Origin: JAAZPT01 sp964544955
GTDB lineage: Bacteria > Bacillota > Clostridia > Christensenellales > Aristaeellaceae
NCBI GenBank assembly: GCA_964544955.1
Contig: CAZJEB010000002.1
Span: forward strand, 230,053-294,052
DNA length: 64,000 bases
Direction of reading: 5' to 3'
The position numbers and the translations under genes were made by a program. A model generated the notes under the pieces. That model saw only the letters and a program-made list of their open reading frames with translations, searched no databases and was not told the DNA's origin. Within the stretch, counting starts at the first letter, position 1, and the number at the start of each line of letters is the position of its first letter. Below, piece after piece: positions 43,886 to 53,446 of this stretch.

Positions 43886-46141
43886 ATGATTAATGATTAT
43901 TATAAAAGTTTTGTTCCTGGTACATGGTGCGATAAGATAGACGTAAGGGATTTTATTCAAAAGAACTACACGCCCTATGAGGGTGATGAAAGCTTTTTAG
44001 CTAATGCTACCGAAAACACAAAAGTACTTTGGGATGAAGCTAGTTATATGCTTCAAAAACAAATTAAAGATAAAACTGTAGATATTGATACAGAGCGCTT
44101 TAGCGGTATTGATGCCTATGGCCCTGGCTATATGGATAAGGATAGGGAGGCTGTTGTTGGTTTCCAAACAGATAAACCCCTTCGCCGTATTATGAACCCC
44201 TATGGTGGTTACAGAATGGTTGAATCTTCACTAAAAGCCTATGGCTACACAATGAAGGAAGGCCTTGGCGAAGCATTCAACGCCTACCGTAAATCCCACA
44301 ATGCAGGCGTATTTGATGCTTATACCAAACCTATGAGGGCTGCAAGAACTGCGGGCTTACTAACTGGCTTACCTGATGCCTATGGCCGTGGTAGAATTAT
44401 TGGTGATTATCGCCGTGTTGCCCTTTATGGTGTTGATAGGCTTATTGTTGAAAAACAAAAGGATTTAGCAAACGAGCAAAACCTTGCAGCAAGTGCTGAA
44501 CAAATTCGCCACAGGGAAGAGATGAGCGAGCAAATAAGGGCTTTACAAGCTATGAAAAGAATGGCTGAAAGCTATGGTTATGATATTAGCCGCCCTGCTG
44601 AAAGCGCAAAAGAGGCTGTTCAATGGCTGTACTTTGCTTACCTTGCTGCTATTAAGGAAAACAATGGTGCCGCAATGTCCTTAGGCCGCAATACTACTTT
44701 CTTAGATATTTATATTGATAGGGATTTAAGGGAAGGCAAAATTACTGAGGCAGAGGCACAAGAGCTTATAGACCAACTTATAATTAAATTAAGAATGGTT
44801 AGGCATTTGCGTACACCCGAGTATGATGAACTTTTTGCGGGCGACCCAACATGGGTTACAGAAAGTTTAGGTGGTATGAACCTTGATGGGCGTACATTGG
44901 TTACCCGCACAACATTCCGCTTTTTACACAGTTTAACAAACTTAGGCCCATCCCCAGAGCCAAACATGACAGTGCTTTGGAGCAACGACTTACCTAACGA
45001 TTTTAAGGAATACTGCGCACAATTAAGTATAGATACTGGCACAATACAGTATGAAAATGATGATTTAATGCGCGATATTTATGGTGATGATTATGCCATA
45101 GCTTGCTGTGTATCTGCAATGCGTGTTGGTAAGGATATGCAATTTTTTGGCGCTAGAAGCAACCTTGCAAAAGCTTTGCTTTACTCAATAAATGGTGGCG
45201 TTGATGAAGTTAAACGCGATAAGGTAACAAACAAACCATTAAAAGTTTTAGATGGCATAGAAAAAATAACAGATGATGTTTTAAATTACGAAAAAGTGTA
45301 TAATAACTTTACAAAGGTTATGGATGATTTGGCAACACTTTATGTTGATACAATGAATACAATACACTACATGCACGATAAATATGCCTATGAGGCTGGG
45401 CAAATGGCATTGCATGATTCCCACGTGCATAGGTATATGGCTTTCGGTATTGCAGGTATATCCATAGTTGCCGACTCATTAAGTGCTATAAAATATGCTA
45501 AAGTTCGCCCCATAAGGAATGAAGATGGCATAGCTGTTGATTTTGAAATAGAAGGCGATTTCCCTAAGTTTGGCAACGATGATGATAGGGTTGATAGCTT
45601 AGCAATTGAAGTATCCCAATACTTTATGGAGGCTTTAAGGAAACGCCCCACATACCGCAATGCAGAGCATACATTATCATTGTTAACAATTACATCAAAC
45701 GTAGTATATGGCAAAAAAACAGGTTCAACACCTGATGGTAGGAAAGCTGGGGAGGCTTTTGCTCCTGGTGCTAACCCCATGCACGGTAGGGATAAATCTG
45801 GCGCCATTGCCTCACTAAACTCCGTAGCTAAAATACCTTATTGCAACACTTGCCAAGATGGTATATCCAACACGTTTACAATAGTTCCCCAAAGCTTAGG
45901 CAAAAATGAAGGGGATAGGAAGCAGCACTTAACCACAATACTTGATGGTTACTTTAAAAAAGATGCTTTCCACCTAAATGTAAACGTACTTGAACGCTCA
46001 TTATTGGAAGATGCTATGGTTAACCCAGAAAAATATCCTAACTTAACAATAAGGGTATCAGGCTATGCTGTACGCTTTAACCAACTATCCCGTGAGCAAC
46101 AAATGGATGTTATAAACAGAACATTCCATAATAGAATATAA
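43886..46141 (+). CDS. pflB: Pyruvate formate-lyase (formate C-acetyltransferase)
   Basis: 751 residues, full length. The catalytic pair Cys407-Cys408 is in IACCVSAMRVG and the radical Gly726 is in the C-terminal RVSGYAVRF. It converts pyruvate and CoA to acetyl-CoA and formate under anaerobic conditions, once the activase places a radical on the glycine. The activase gene begins 18 nt downstream, so the two are co-transcribed. Confidence 0.97.
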   Translation: MINDYYKSFVPGTWCDKIDVRDFIQKNYTPYEGDESFLANATENTKVLWDEASYMLQKQIKDKTVDIDTERFSGIDAYGPGYMDKDREAVVGFQTDKPLRRIMNPYGGYRMVESSLKAYGYTMKEGLGEAFNAYRKSHNAGVFDAYTKPMRAARTAGLLTGLPDAYGRGRIIGDYRRVALYGVDRLIVEKQKDLANEQNLAASAEQIRHREEMSEQIRALQAMKRMAESYGYDISRPAESAKEAVQWLYFAYLAAIKENNGAAMSLGRNTTFLDIYIDRDLREGKITEAEAQELIDQLIIKLRMVRHLRTPEYDELFAGDPTWVTESLGGMNLDGRTLVTRTTFRFLHSLTNLGPSPEPNMTVLWSNDLPNDFKEYCAQLSIDTGTIQYENDDLMRDIYGDDYAIACCVSAMRVGKDMQFFGARSNLAKALLYSINGGVDEVKRDKVTNKPLKVLDGIEKITDDVLNYEKVYNNFTKVMDDLATLYVDTMNTIHYMHDKYAYEAGQMALHDSHVHRYMAFGIAGISIVADSLSAIKYAKVRPIRNEDGIAVDFEIEGDFPKFGNDDDRVDSLAIEVSQYFMEALRKRPTYRNAEHTLSLLTITSNVVYGKKTGSTPDGRKAGEAFAPGANPMHGRDKSGAIASLNSVAKIPYCNTCQDGISNTFTIVPQSLGKNEGDRKQHLTTILDGYFKKDAFHLNVNVLERSLLEDAMVNPEKYPNLTIRVSGYAVRFNQLSREQQMDVINRTFHNRI

Positions 46142-46159
46142 TTAATTTGGAGGGAAAAT

Positions 46160-47710
46160 ATGAAAGGGCGAATTCATTCAATTGAGTCCATGGGCCTTAT
46201 GGATGGGCCAGGGGTTCGCATGGTATTTTTCCTCCAAGGTTGCCCCCTACGTTGCCTATACTGCCACAACCCTGATTCCCAAGCCTTTGACGCTAAGGCA
46301 GAAGAGCTTACACCCCAACAGGTATTGGATATGGCATTGCGCCAAAAACCATATTTTGGTGAAGATGGTGGCGTAACATTCTCTGGTGGTGAGCCTCTTA
46401 TGCAAGGTGCTTTTGTACTTGAGTGCTTGCAGTTGCTTAAAGCAAACGGAATAAACACTGCGGTAGATACATCAGGCTTTGGGGATAGTCGCTATTATAA
46501 GTTTATTTTCCCCCTTATTGATACTATATTGCTTGATGTAAAAGCCTTTGAAAGCGGTAAGTTTAAAGCCCTTACAGAAGGTAGCTTTGAAACATACTTG
46601 AAGTTTGTAGAGGCATTGAATAGTTCAGATTTTCATGGTCAAATATGGGTTAGGCATGTTATGTTGCCTGGCCATACGGATAATGAAAAGGCTATGGAAG
46701 AACTTGTAAGCATTATTACACCCCTATCATATAAAATTGATAGGATAGAGATATTGCCCTACCATACAATGGGTGTTGAAAAATACAAGCAAATGGGTTT
46801 AGAATATAAACTAAAGGATATGCCCCCTATGGATAAGGATAGGGCAAAGGAACTTGAACGCTATGCCCATAGGCATTACTTAAAAGAACTAACAAAAATT
46901 AGAAAAACGCGCAGAATAAGCGGATTAAATAGCCCAAGTAACATAAGCAACCTAAAGAAAGTGTTTGAAATGAAAAAAACAAGTAAAGTGGATGTTCCAC
47001 AACAAGATGATTCCTTATATATTCACGAGGGGGTAGATATACGCCAACTACCTTTACTTCGCCATATAAGCGTTGATGATTTTTATGAAGTGGCAAAGGA
47101 TATTCAAATTAAACACGTTAAAAAAGGTGAGCTTATATTTAAAAGTGGTGACCCTGCAAGTGTTTTATATATTGTTTGCGATGGCAGGTTTAAAATATAC
47201 ACAAACACCCCTGATGGCAGGGAGCAAATTATGTATATTTACGGCCCTGGGGATTTTGTTGGAGGCCTTAACTTGCTTAAAAACCATAAGTATATTTATA
47301 TGGGGCAAGCAACAGAGGATGGAACAATTTGCTTATTATCTAAAAAAATATTTGATAGCAAGTTTGTAAATAATCCAAAAGTTTTAAAACAGATACTTGA
47401 AAAAAGCTACGACCGTATTCGTTGGGCGGAGGAACTTATATCACGCCTTTCAAATACAAATGCGGGCATAAAAGTTGCAGAATTGCTTTTAAGGTTTTCC
47501 CAAAGGTATGGAAAGGAAACCCCAGAGGGCATCCGTGTGGATTTAAAGCTTACTAGGGAAGAACTGGGCAGCTATGCAGGCCTAACCCGTGAAACCTTTA
47601 CCCGTAAATTAAGTGAGTTTAAGGATTTGGGCTACCTAGATTATAAAAATAATAATTACATAATTATAAAAAATGAAGAGGCTTTAAGGGATTATGTAAT
47701 GAACGTTTAA
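46160..47710 (+). CDS. pflA: PFL-activating enzyme fused to a Crp/Fnr-type regulator
   Basis: 516 residues. Residues 1 to about 250 form a radical-SAM activase, with the cluster Cys28, Cys32 and Cys35 in GCPLRCLYCHNPDS, then FSGGEPLMQ and ILPYHTMGVEKY. After a linker of about 40 residues comes a cyclic-nucleotide-type beta roll (about 290-410; GELIFKSGD, GPGDFVGGLNLL). A C-terminal winged helix follows, with LTREELGSYAGLTRETFTRKL (464-484). Its R477-E478-x3-R482 equals the CRP recognition triad. The CRP cAMP residues (Glu in GEL, then Arg-Ser) are missing, and there is no FNR Cys set. A single unbroken frame, so this is a true fusion and not an error of reading. Confidence 0.93.
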   Translation: MKGRIHSIESMGLMDGPGVRMVFFLQGCPLRCLYCHNPDSQAFDAKAEELTPQQVLDMALRQKPYFGEDGGVTFSGGEPLMQGAFVLECLQLLKANGINTAVDTSGFGDSRYYKFIFPLIDTILLDVKAFESGKFKALTEGSFETYLKFVEALNSSDFHGQIWVRHVMLPGHTDNEKAMEELVSIITPLSYKIDRIEILPYHTMGVEKYKQMGLEYKLKDMPPMDKDRAKELERYAHRHYLKELTKIRKTRRISGLNSPSNISNLKKVFEMKKTSKVDVPQQDDSLYIHEGVDIRQLPLLRHISVDDFYEVAKDIQIKHVKKGELIFKSGDPASVLYIVCDGRFKIYTNTPDGREQIMYIYGPGDFVGGLNLLKNHKYIYMGQATEDGTICLLSKKIFDSKFVNNPKVLKQILEKSYDRIRWAEELISRLSNTNAGIKVAELLLRFSQRYGKETPEGIRVDLKLTREELGSYAGLTRETFTRKLSEFKDLGYLDYKNNNYIIIKNEEALRDYVMNV

Positions 47711-47721
47711 CAGGCTTATAT

Positions 47722-47751
47722 AAACGCTTTGATAATATCAAGGCGTTTTTT
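47722..47751 (+). terminator. Terminator of the pfl operon
   Basis: AAACGCTTTGAT, loop AAT, ATCAAGGCGTTT, then a T-run; two G-U pairs. Confidence 0.85.
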
Positions 47752-47822
47752 ATTTAAAAAAATTACAAATTATATAGCACAGTCCGTTTTATTGTACATA
47801 AGCATTGTTATAATATAAGTAT

Positions 47823-47864
47823 AGAAGGTAATAACCTTCTAAAACCTACTATTTTTAATGGTAG
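47823..47864 (+). promoter_or_regulatory. Two adjacent hairpins before the HIRAN gene
   Basis: AGAAGGT-AATA-ACCTTCT (47823-47840) and CTACTATT-TTT-AATGGTAG (47846-47864). Neither has a T-run, so they are more likely operator or leader structures than terminators. The start codon is at 47899. Confidence 0.45.
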
Positions 47865-47898
47865 TATGCTGTTGTGTATAAAAGAATGGAGATGGAAT

Positions 47899-48276
47899 AT
47901 GAATAATAAAGAAATTTACGTTACAATAACTGGCGTGCAATATTTTATGGGATTAAAACCCTTTGATATAGGCTCAAAGCTACAATTAATTAAGGAGCCT
48001 GAAAACAAGTATGATGCCGAGGCTATTGCGGTTTACTTTCCCTTCTTTGGTCAAGTAGGCCATGTGGCAAATAGCATAAACACAATAGCAAGGGGAACAA
48101 TAAGCGCAGGTAGGCTATACGAGCAGTTTGGAAAAGAGTGCTCAGCGGAGGTATTGTTTATAACCCAAACAAAAGTTATTGCAAGGGTATACCCTGATAA
48201 AAAACTAAAACAACAAATAAGTGTTACATTAGATGATTTTGATGTTGATAGTAACACAAACACTAATCAAATATAA
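47899..48276 (+). CDS. HIRAN-domain protein
   Basis: 125 residues from ATG 47899, with GGAG 7 nt upstream. The HIRAN fold is recognisable from VTITGVQYFMG, the LIKEPENKYDAEAIAVYF core and GQVGHVANSINTIARGTISAGRL. HIRAN domains bind DNA ends or single-stranded 3' termini, often fused to helicases or nucleases. Here the domain stands alone with a short acidic C-terminus. A stalled-fork or DNA-damage role is a family-based guess. Confidence 0.85.
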   Translation: MNNKEIYVTITGVQYFMGLKPFDIGSKLQLIKEPENKYDAEAIAVYFPFFGQVGHVANSINTIARGTISAGRLYEQFGKECSAEVLFITQTKVIARVYPDKKLKQQISVTLDDFDVDSNTNTNQI

Positions 48277-48297
48277 ATAATAAACAACAGCATAAGG

Positions 48298-48325
48298 CCC
48301 CTTGTTAAAACAAGGGGTTTTATTA
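48298..48325 (+). terminator. Terminator after the HIRAN gene
   Basis: CCCCTTG, loop TTAAAA, CAAGGGG, then TTTTATT. Confidence 0.85.
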
Positions 48326-48368
48326 TTTTTTTGTGTTATAATAGGCATATAAAATTATAGGAGGAGCC

Positions 48369-49808
48369 ATGGTTAAGCTTTTTAAAAACTTGTTTAAAGC
48401 ATACTCAGCTATATTATTTGTTGCTTTTGCCGTTGCCATAGTAATATTAGCTTTTACTATAAAGGCAAGCGTTGTTTTGTATACAGTTGCAGCGCTTTAT
48501 ATGCTAGCCATGGTGTACATTTCAAAGTTTGTAAAAAGCAAAATAGATTTAGCTATAGTTTGTTCAATAGCAACGGTTTTTATGCTTTACTTAGTTTTTG
48601 CAATTAAAAATGTGCAAATATCCGATTTTGAACAGTTTTATAATGCAGGCTTGGATATAAAATATGGCAGAAGGGATTATTTGGCCTTTGATAAATTCCT
48701 GTTTTGGCAGTTTCAAGTTGGCTATTCAAGCTATATAGCCCTATTGTTAAACATATGGGAAAGTGAGTATATAATCAAATTATCCAATGTGTTTTGGGCA
48801 ATATTTGCAAGCCTTTGCATATATGGTATTACAAAAAACATTACTAAAAATAATAAAACAGCTAATTTAGCCCTAGTTATACATTTGTTTTTTCCAGCAC
48901 GCTTAATAATGCTACCTGTAATAACTAACCAGTTTATAGCATCTGCATTAATATATTTTGCTGTATACCTTTGGTTAGCTTTAGATAATACAAAAATTAA
49001 AAATATAATTGTAATTGCTTTAGTTTTAGCCATTGCAAATATTACAAGAACAATAGCTATACTTGCTGTGGCAGCTATAATACTATTTGAATTATTAAAA
49101 GCTATAAATATTAAAAGCTATAAGGCAACAATACTAAAATTAACAAAATTGTGCCTATGCTATTTAATTATTTTTAACTGTATTGCCTATACTTTTATGC
49201 TTACAGGCCTTAGCCCCAATGGTTTAAAAAATGATACTTTCCTTTGGAAAGTTGCAATAGGCACAAACCATGAATACCACGGCGCTTACAACCCACAAAT
49301 AGGTGAACTGCTTTACGGTAGCGATATTACACAAACTGAAAGAACAGCCTTAACAAAACAAGTTATTAAAAACAACCTATCACAAGGGGGCAAAATGCTA
49401 ACTTTGCCCATAGAAAAAATAACAAGGCATTTTTTAGGGAACCAACCAACGGAGTACACTTTTAACAACATAAGCAACAACACAGTAAATATATTGGGTA
49501 AAAACTATAATGCGGATTTGCTTATAAATAACTATATTAAGTTTGAAAGAATATTTTTCTTTATTGTGCTTATGCTAAGTATGCTAACTGTTGTTAGCTA
49601 CAAAAAAGATGTTGATGATAAACTTTGTCTACCGCTTATAATATTTGCGGCCTATATATTTATTCACCTAATAATAGAAATACAAGCCCGCTATATGTTC
49701 TTCCTGTTTGGCCTTATGGCAATGTTTGCAGCAATAGCAATAAACAACATAGAAAATAAAATAACAAATAAAATAATAAATAAAATAACAAATAAAAAAG
49801 ATGCTTAG
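48369..49808 (+). CDS. Polytopic membrane glycosyltransferase, PMT/ArnT-like
   Basis: 479 residues with about 11 membrane helices. An early extracellular loop has the acidic ISDFEQFYNAG motif followed by a FWQFQVGYSSYIALLLNIW helix, typical of GT-C enzymes that use polyprenyl-phosphate sugars. LFFPARLIMLPVITNQFIA is also characteristic. It would decorate wall polymers or proteins outside the membrane. The acceptor is unknown. Its last codons form part of a bidirectional terminator. It ends in a Lys/Asn-rich ITNKIINKITNKKDA tail. Confidence 0.78.
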   Translation: MVKLFKNLFKAYSAILFVAFAVAIVILAFTIKASVVLYTVAALYMLAMVYISKFVKSKIDLAIVCSIATVFMLYLVFAIKNVQISDFEQFYNAGLDIKYGRRDYLAFDKFLFWQFQVGYSSYIALLLNIWESEYIIKLSNVFWAIFASLCIYGITKNITKNNKTANLALVIHLFFPARLIMLPVITNQFIASALIYFAVYLWLALDNTKIKNIIVIALVLAIANITRTIAILAVAAIILFELLKAINIKSYKATILKLTKLCLCYLIIFNCIAYTFMLTGLSPNGLKNDTFLWKVAIGTNHEYHGAYNPQIGELLYGSDITQTERTALTKQVIKNNLSQGGKMLTLPIEKITRHFLGNQPTEYTFNNISNNTVNILGKNYNADLLINNYIKFERIFFFIVLMLSMLTVVSYKKDVDDKLCLPLIIFAAYIFIHLIIEIQARYMFFLFGLMAMFAAIAINNIENKITNKIINKITNKKDA

Positions 49809-49820
49809 TGCATCTTTTTT
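49794..49820. terminator. Bidirectional terminator between convergent genes
   Basis: AAAAAAGATGC, loop TTAGT, GCATCTTTTTT. It overlaps the stop of the membrane glycosyltransferase and serves paaK on the other strand. Confidence 0.85.
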
Positions 49821-49831
49821 ATTTACAAGGC

Positions 49832-51052
49832 TTAATACCTATTATCAAATATCCTTGTTGATTTTTTCTCGCTCCTTGGCAACTCACCAATGCCCACAAC
49901 TTTAACAAGCACAATTATGCCAATTTTATTTTTAAAGGCTTGGTTTATTTCTTTTTCAAGGCTTACCACATCTACATCTTTTTTAGCCTCAACAAACAAT
50001 GTACATATATCCTTGCCAAAAACATGGTCTAGCATAAATTGGTATTCGCTTGATGCATCGGGTATTTGGGCTATCATTTCATCTATTTGGCTAGGGAATA
50101 TGTTTACGCCCTTTACCTTAACCATATCATCAGTTCTGCCAAGTATTGTATCTATTAAGGGGTAATGCAAACCACAACTACAAGGCTTATCCATTATCCT
50201 TGTAAGGTCGTGGGTTCTGTACCTTATTAGTGGGGCACCCTCTTTAGCCAATGTTGTTATAACAAGCTCACCAGGCTCACCATCAGGCAAAACTTCACCG
50301 GTTTTAGGGTCTATTATTTCAATATAAAGGTAGTCGGTCCACATATGTATGCCCTCTTCTTTATCACAGCTTACACCAATGCCAGGGCCATATATTTCAG
50401 TTAAACCGTATATGTCGTAAAGTTTAACGCCAAGTTCGTTTGCAATACGCTTCCTCATTTTATCGCCCCAACGTTCGCTACCTATAAGGCCTTTTGTTAG
50501 CTTTAAATTATCCCTTATACCACGCTTTTCTATTTCCTCAGCTAACAATAATGCATAAGATGATGTGGCACATAATACTGTGGAGCCTAAGTCCTCCATC
50601 ATTTGCAACTGTTTATCCGTATTGCCGGGGCCCATGGGTATTGCCATAGCGCCAAGCTTTTCTGCCCCTGCTTGAAAGCCTATACCCGCAGTCCATAAGC
50701 CATAGCCTGGTGTAATGTGTATTCTATCCTTTTTTGTAACGCCTATAACTTCATAACAACGGGCAAACATATCCGCCCAGTCGTCAACGTCTTTTTGTGT
50801 ATAGGGTATTATTACAGGCGTGCCAGTTGTGCCGGATGATGAATGTATTCTAACAATTTCATCTTCATCTACTGCTTGTAAGCCTAAGGGGTAGGCATTC
50901 CTTAAATCTGCCTTTTCAGTAAAGGGCAGCTTTAAAAAATCCTCATAACTATCAAGCTTTTCAATATCTTTAAATTTCTCGGCATAAAAGCCTTTAGTTG
51001 CCTTTAGTTTATAAAATTGATTTTGTATTATTTTAAATTGATCATTATTCAT
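49832..51052 (-). CDS. paaK: Phenylacetate-CoA ligase family enzyme
   Basis: 406 residues, slightly short for PaaK. AMP-binding motifs: IHSSSGTTGTPVIIPYT (P-loop), YDIYGLTEIYGPGIG and the YRTHDLTRI block, then GRTDDMVKVKGVNIFPSQI. It activates aryl-acetates with ATP and CoA. Its place behind iorA-iorB fits a path linking aryl-pyruvates, aryl-acetyl-CoA and aryl-acetates. Run in reverse it could yield ATP from aryl-acetyl-CoA, as proposed for such clusters in amino-acid fermenters. Confidence 0.92.
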   Translation of the reverse strand: MNNDQFKIIQNQFYKLKATKGFYAEKFKDIEKLDSYEDFLKLPFTEKADLRNAYPLGLQAVDEDEIVRIHSSSGTTGTPVIIPYTQKDVDDWADMFARCYEVIGVTKKDRIHITPGYGLWTAGIGFQAGAEKLGAMAIPMGPGNTDKQLQMMEDLGSTVLCATSSYALLLAEEIEKRGIRDNLKLTKGLIGSERWGDKMRKRIANELGVKLYDIYGLTEIYGPGIGVSCDKEEGIHMWTDYLYIEIIDPKTGEVLPDGEPGELVITTLAKEGAPLIRYRTHDLTRIMDKPCSCGLHYPLIDTILGRTDDMVKVKGVNIFPSQIDEMIAQIPDASSEYQFMLDHVFGKDICTLFVEAKKDVDVVSLEKEINQAFKNKIGIIVLVKVVGIGELPRSEKKSTRIFDNRY

Positions 51053-51070
51053 GCAAATATCTCAACTTCC

Positions 51071-51640
51071 CTAATAGTTTATAACCATATCAATGGCTTT
51101 TAGGTTCAAATCAACAAATTTGGGTTTTACAAGGCTTTTTACAGCATCCTTTAAGCTATCCATACTGTAATTTAGCAAATTATATTTTATGGCATATGCC
51201 ACTAATATTATGTTTTTTATTTTGCTGTTGTTCAATTCGCTAGCAATTTTATCTGTATCAACACTTATGGCATTTAAACCTTTGCTTTTTAAATGGCCTA
51301 AATAATCATCAATACTTACATTTTTGGTTTTATCAAGGCTAAAGGGCTTAATAACCTTTTCGTTTATTAAAAAATTAGTGTTTTTATTGCATAAGGGTAG
51401 GGCTCTTACTGCCTCGGTTGCTTCAAAAGCTAAAACTAAATCCGCCTTGCCTTTTGGTATAAGGGGGCTACATAAGCCTTTATTTATTCTTACATGGCTA
51501 ACTACACTACCACCTTTTTGAGCCATGCCTATGGTTTCCGCTGTATTTATATCCTCACCTTTTGCCATTGCCATATGGGCGATCAATTTGCTTGCTAATA
51601 CTATGCCTTGCCCGCCAACGCCTACACATAATATGTTCAT
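51071..51640 (-). CDS. iorB: Indolepyruvate:ferredoxin oxidoreductase, beta subunit
   Basis: 189 residues with the gamma-domain fold of 2-oxoacid oxidoreductases: GVGGQGIVLASKLIAHMAMAKGEDI, then TAETIGMAQKGGSVVSHVRI. It pairs with IorA to oxidise aryl-pyruvates to aryl-acetyl-CoA with ferredoxin reduction. The start overlaps the IorA stop (ATGA). Confidence 0.93.
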   Translation of the reverse strand: MNILCVGVGGQGIVLASKLIAHMAMAKGEDINTAETIGMAQKGGSVVSHVRINKGLCSPLIPKGKADLVLAFEATEAVRALPLCNKNTNFLINEKVIKPFSLDKTKNVSIDDYLGHLKSKGLNAISVDTDKIASELNNSKIKNIILVAYAIKYNLLNYSMDSLKDAVKSLVKPKFVDLNLKAIDMVINY

Positions 51641-53421
51641 GCTTGCACCTCCCTTTGCTTTATTGCTTTAACAGGGCATATGTCTGCGCATAAGCCGCAA
51701 CCATTGCACATATCACCATCTATAATAACTTCATTGTTGTTGTATGATATTGCAGGGCAACCTATTTCACTTATACATCTTCTGCATTTTGTGCATTTTT
51801 CGTTTATATAATAAGGGGTTTTTGCCTTGCTAACAAATATGCAAGGGGATTTAAATATTATAGCTTTAACACCTTTTTTTGCTGAAACCTCTTTTATAAC
51901 CTCAACAGCTTTTTCCTGGTCAAAGGGGTTAAGGGTAACAACTTCATCTAAGCCAATGGCTTCCAAAACCTTGGGTATGGATATGGCCTTTGCAACATCA
52001 CCCGCCAAAGTAAAGGGTATACCTGGGTGGGGCTGGTTGCCTGTCATGGCAGTTGTGCTATTATCAAGCACTATTATTGTAATATTTGCCTTGTTATATA
52101 CAGCGTTTACAACCCCTGTTATACCTGATGCAAAAAATGTTGAATCCCCAATAAACGAAAAGTTTTTAGCTTCTTCATCAATTCTGCTTATACCTTGGGC
52201 AAGGGTTATATCCGCACCCATACACAAGCAAGTATCCACCATATTTAAAGGTTGGGCATTACCAAGGGTATAGCAACCTATATCCCCGTTAAATATGGCA
52301 TTTTGGCCTTTCATGGCTTTTTTTACTGCGTAAAAGCTTGCCCTGTGGGGGCAACCACTGCATAGGCTTGGGGGGCGTACAGGTAGGGGAATATCCAACA
52401 CTAAGCTTTCATCGTTGCTAGTCAATTTAAGTATCTTTGCTATGCTTTCAGGGCTGTTTTCACCAGCAAGGTTATTCTGTTTATCAAGCTTGCCGTGTAT
52501 TTTTACATTTAAATTATATTTGCCTGCAACAATGTAAAGTTCACGCTCAATATAGGGGTCAAGCTCCTCAAAAACATATACTTCATTAACACTGCTTAAA
52601 AAATCTAATGCTAATTTTTCAGGGAAGGGGTAGGGTGTACCAATTTTTAATAGGTTGAAATCCTTATTGCCATCAAGGGCTTCACTAACATAGGCATAGC
52701 TAACGCCACCTGTGGCAATACCCACATTTTTATTGTTGTTTATATGTTTGTTAAAGCTATTTTGGCTAAAATCATCGCTTAATGTAAAGCGTAATTCCTC
52801 AAGGGCAATATGGTTTAAATATGATGCCTTTGGAAATATTACCCAACGGGCTGTATCTTTAACAAATTTACCCTTTTTAATATCCTTGTTATAATCAAAT
52901 ATATCAAAGCTTTTATAACCATGGCAAATTCTTGTTGTAGGGCGCAAAATAACAGGCCTTTTTATCTTTTCTGATAATTCAAAGGCAAATATTGTCATAT
53001 AGTAAGCTTCCTCAGGGCTTGAAGGGTCAAGCACAGGTAGCTTGCTATAAGCTGCAAATGTTCTTGTATCTTGCTCTGTTTGTGATGATATTGGGCCAGG
53101 GTCATCGGCAACAACTATGCACATACCACCCTCTATACCAACATAGGCAAGGCTCATAAGGGGGTCACTTGCTACATTTAAGCCAACTTGCTTCATTGTA
53201 ACCATTGTTCTTGCCCCACAGTAAGATGCGCCTGCGGCTATCTCCAAGGCGGCTTTCTCATTTGTAGACCATTCAACATATAAATCCTTGGGCTTATTTT
53301 TTGCTATGGCCTCCATTATCTCCGTTGATGGGGTGCCAGGGTAGCCGCTTGCTAAGGCTATGCCAGAGTGTATGGCAGCCAAGGCTATTGCCTCATTCCC
53401 AAGTAAAAATCTTTTTTCCAT
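51637..53421 (-). CDS. iorA: Indolepyruvate:ferredoxin oxidoreductase, alpha subunit
   Basis: 594 residues. It has an N-terminal pyrimidine-binding domain (GYPGTPSTEIME, VEWSTNEKAALEIAAGASY), a TPP-binding domain (CSGCPHRASFY, FNGDIGCYTLG, GDSTFFASG) and a C-terminal ferredoxin domain with two 4Fe-4S motifs (CTKCRRCISEIGCP and CNGCGLCADICP). It decarboxylates indole-, phenyl- or hydroxyphenyl-pyruvate. The first gene of the operon, it is preceded by a T-box leader, so expression should rise when one charged tRNA runs low. Confidence 0.95.
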   Translation of the reverse strand: MEKRFLLGNEAIALAAIHSGIALASGYPGTPSTEIMEAIAKNKPKDLYVEWSTNEKAALEIAAGASYCGARTMVTMKQVGLNVASDPLMSLAYVGIEGGMCIVVADDPGPISSQTEQDTRTFAAYSKLPVLDPSSPEEAYYMTIFAFELSEKIKRPVILRPTTRICHGYKSFDIFDYNKDIKKGKFVKDTARWVIFPKASYLNHIALEELRFTLSDDFSQNSFNKHINNNKNVGIATGGVSYAYVSEALDGNKDFNLLKIGTPYPFPEKLALDFLSSVNEVYVFEELDPYIERELYIVAGKYNLNVKIHGKLDKQNNLAGENSPESIAKILKLTSNDESLVLDIPLPVRPPSLCSGCPHRASFYAVKKAMKGQNAIFNGDIGCYTLGNAQPLNMVDTCLCMGADITLAQGISRIDEEAKNFSFIGDSTFFASGITGVVNAVYNKANITIIVLDNSTTAMTGNQPHPGIPFTLAGDVAKAISIPKVLEAIGLDEVVTLNPFDQEKAVEVIKEVSAKKGVKAIIFKSPCIFVSKAKTPYYINEKCTKCRRCISEIGCPAISYNNNEVIIDGDMCNGCGLCADICPVKAIKQREVQA

Positions 53422-53446
53422 TTTTACACATCCTTATATAAAATAA

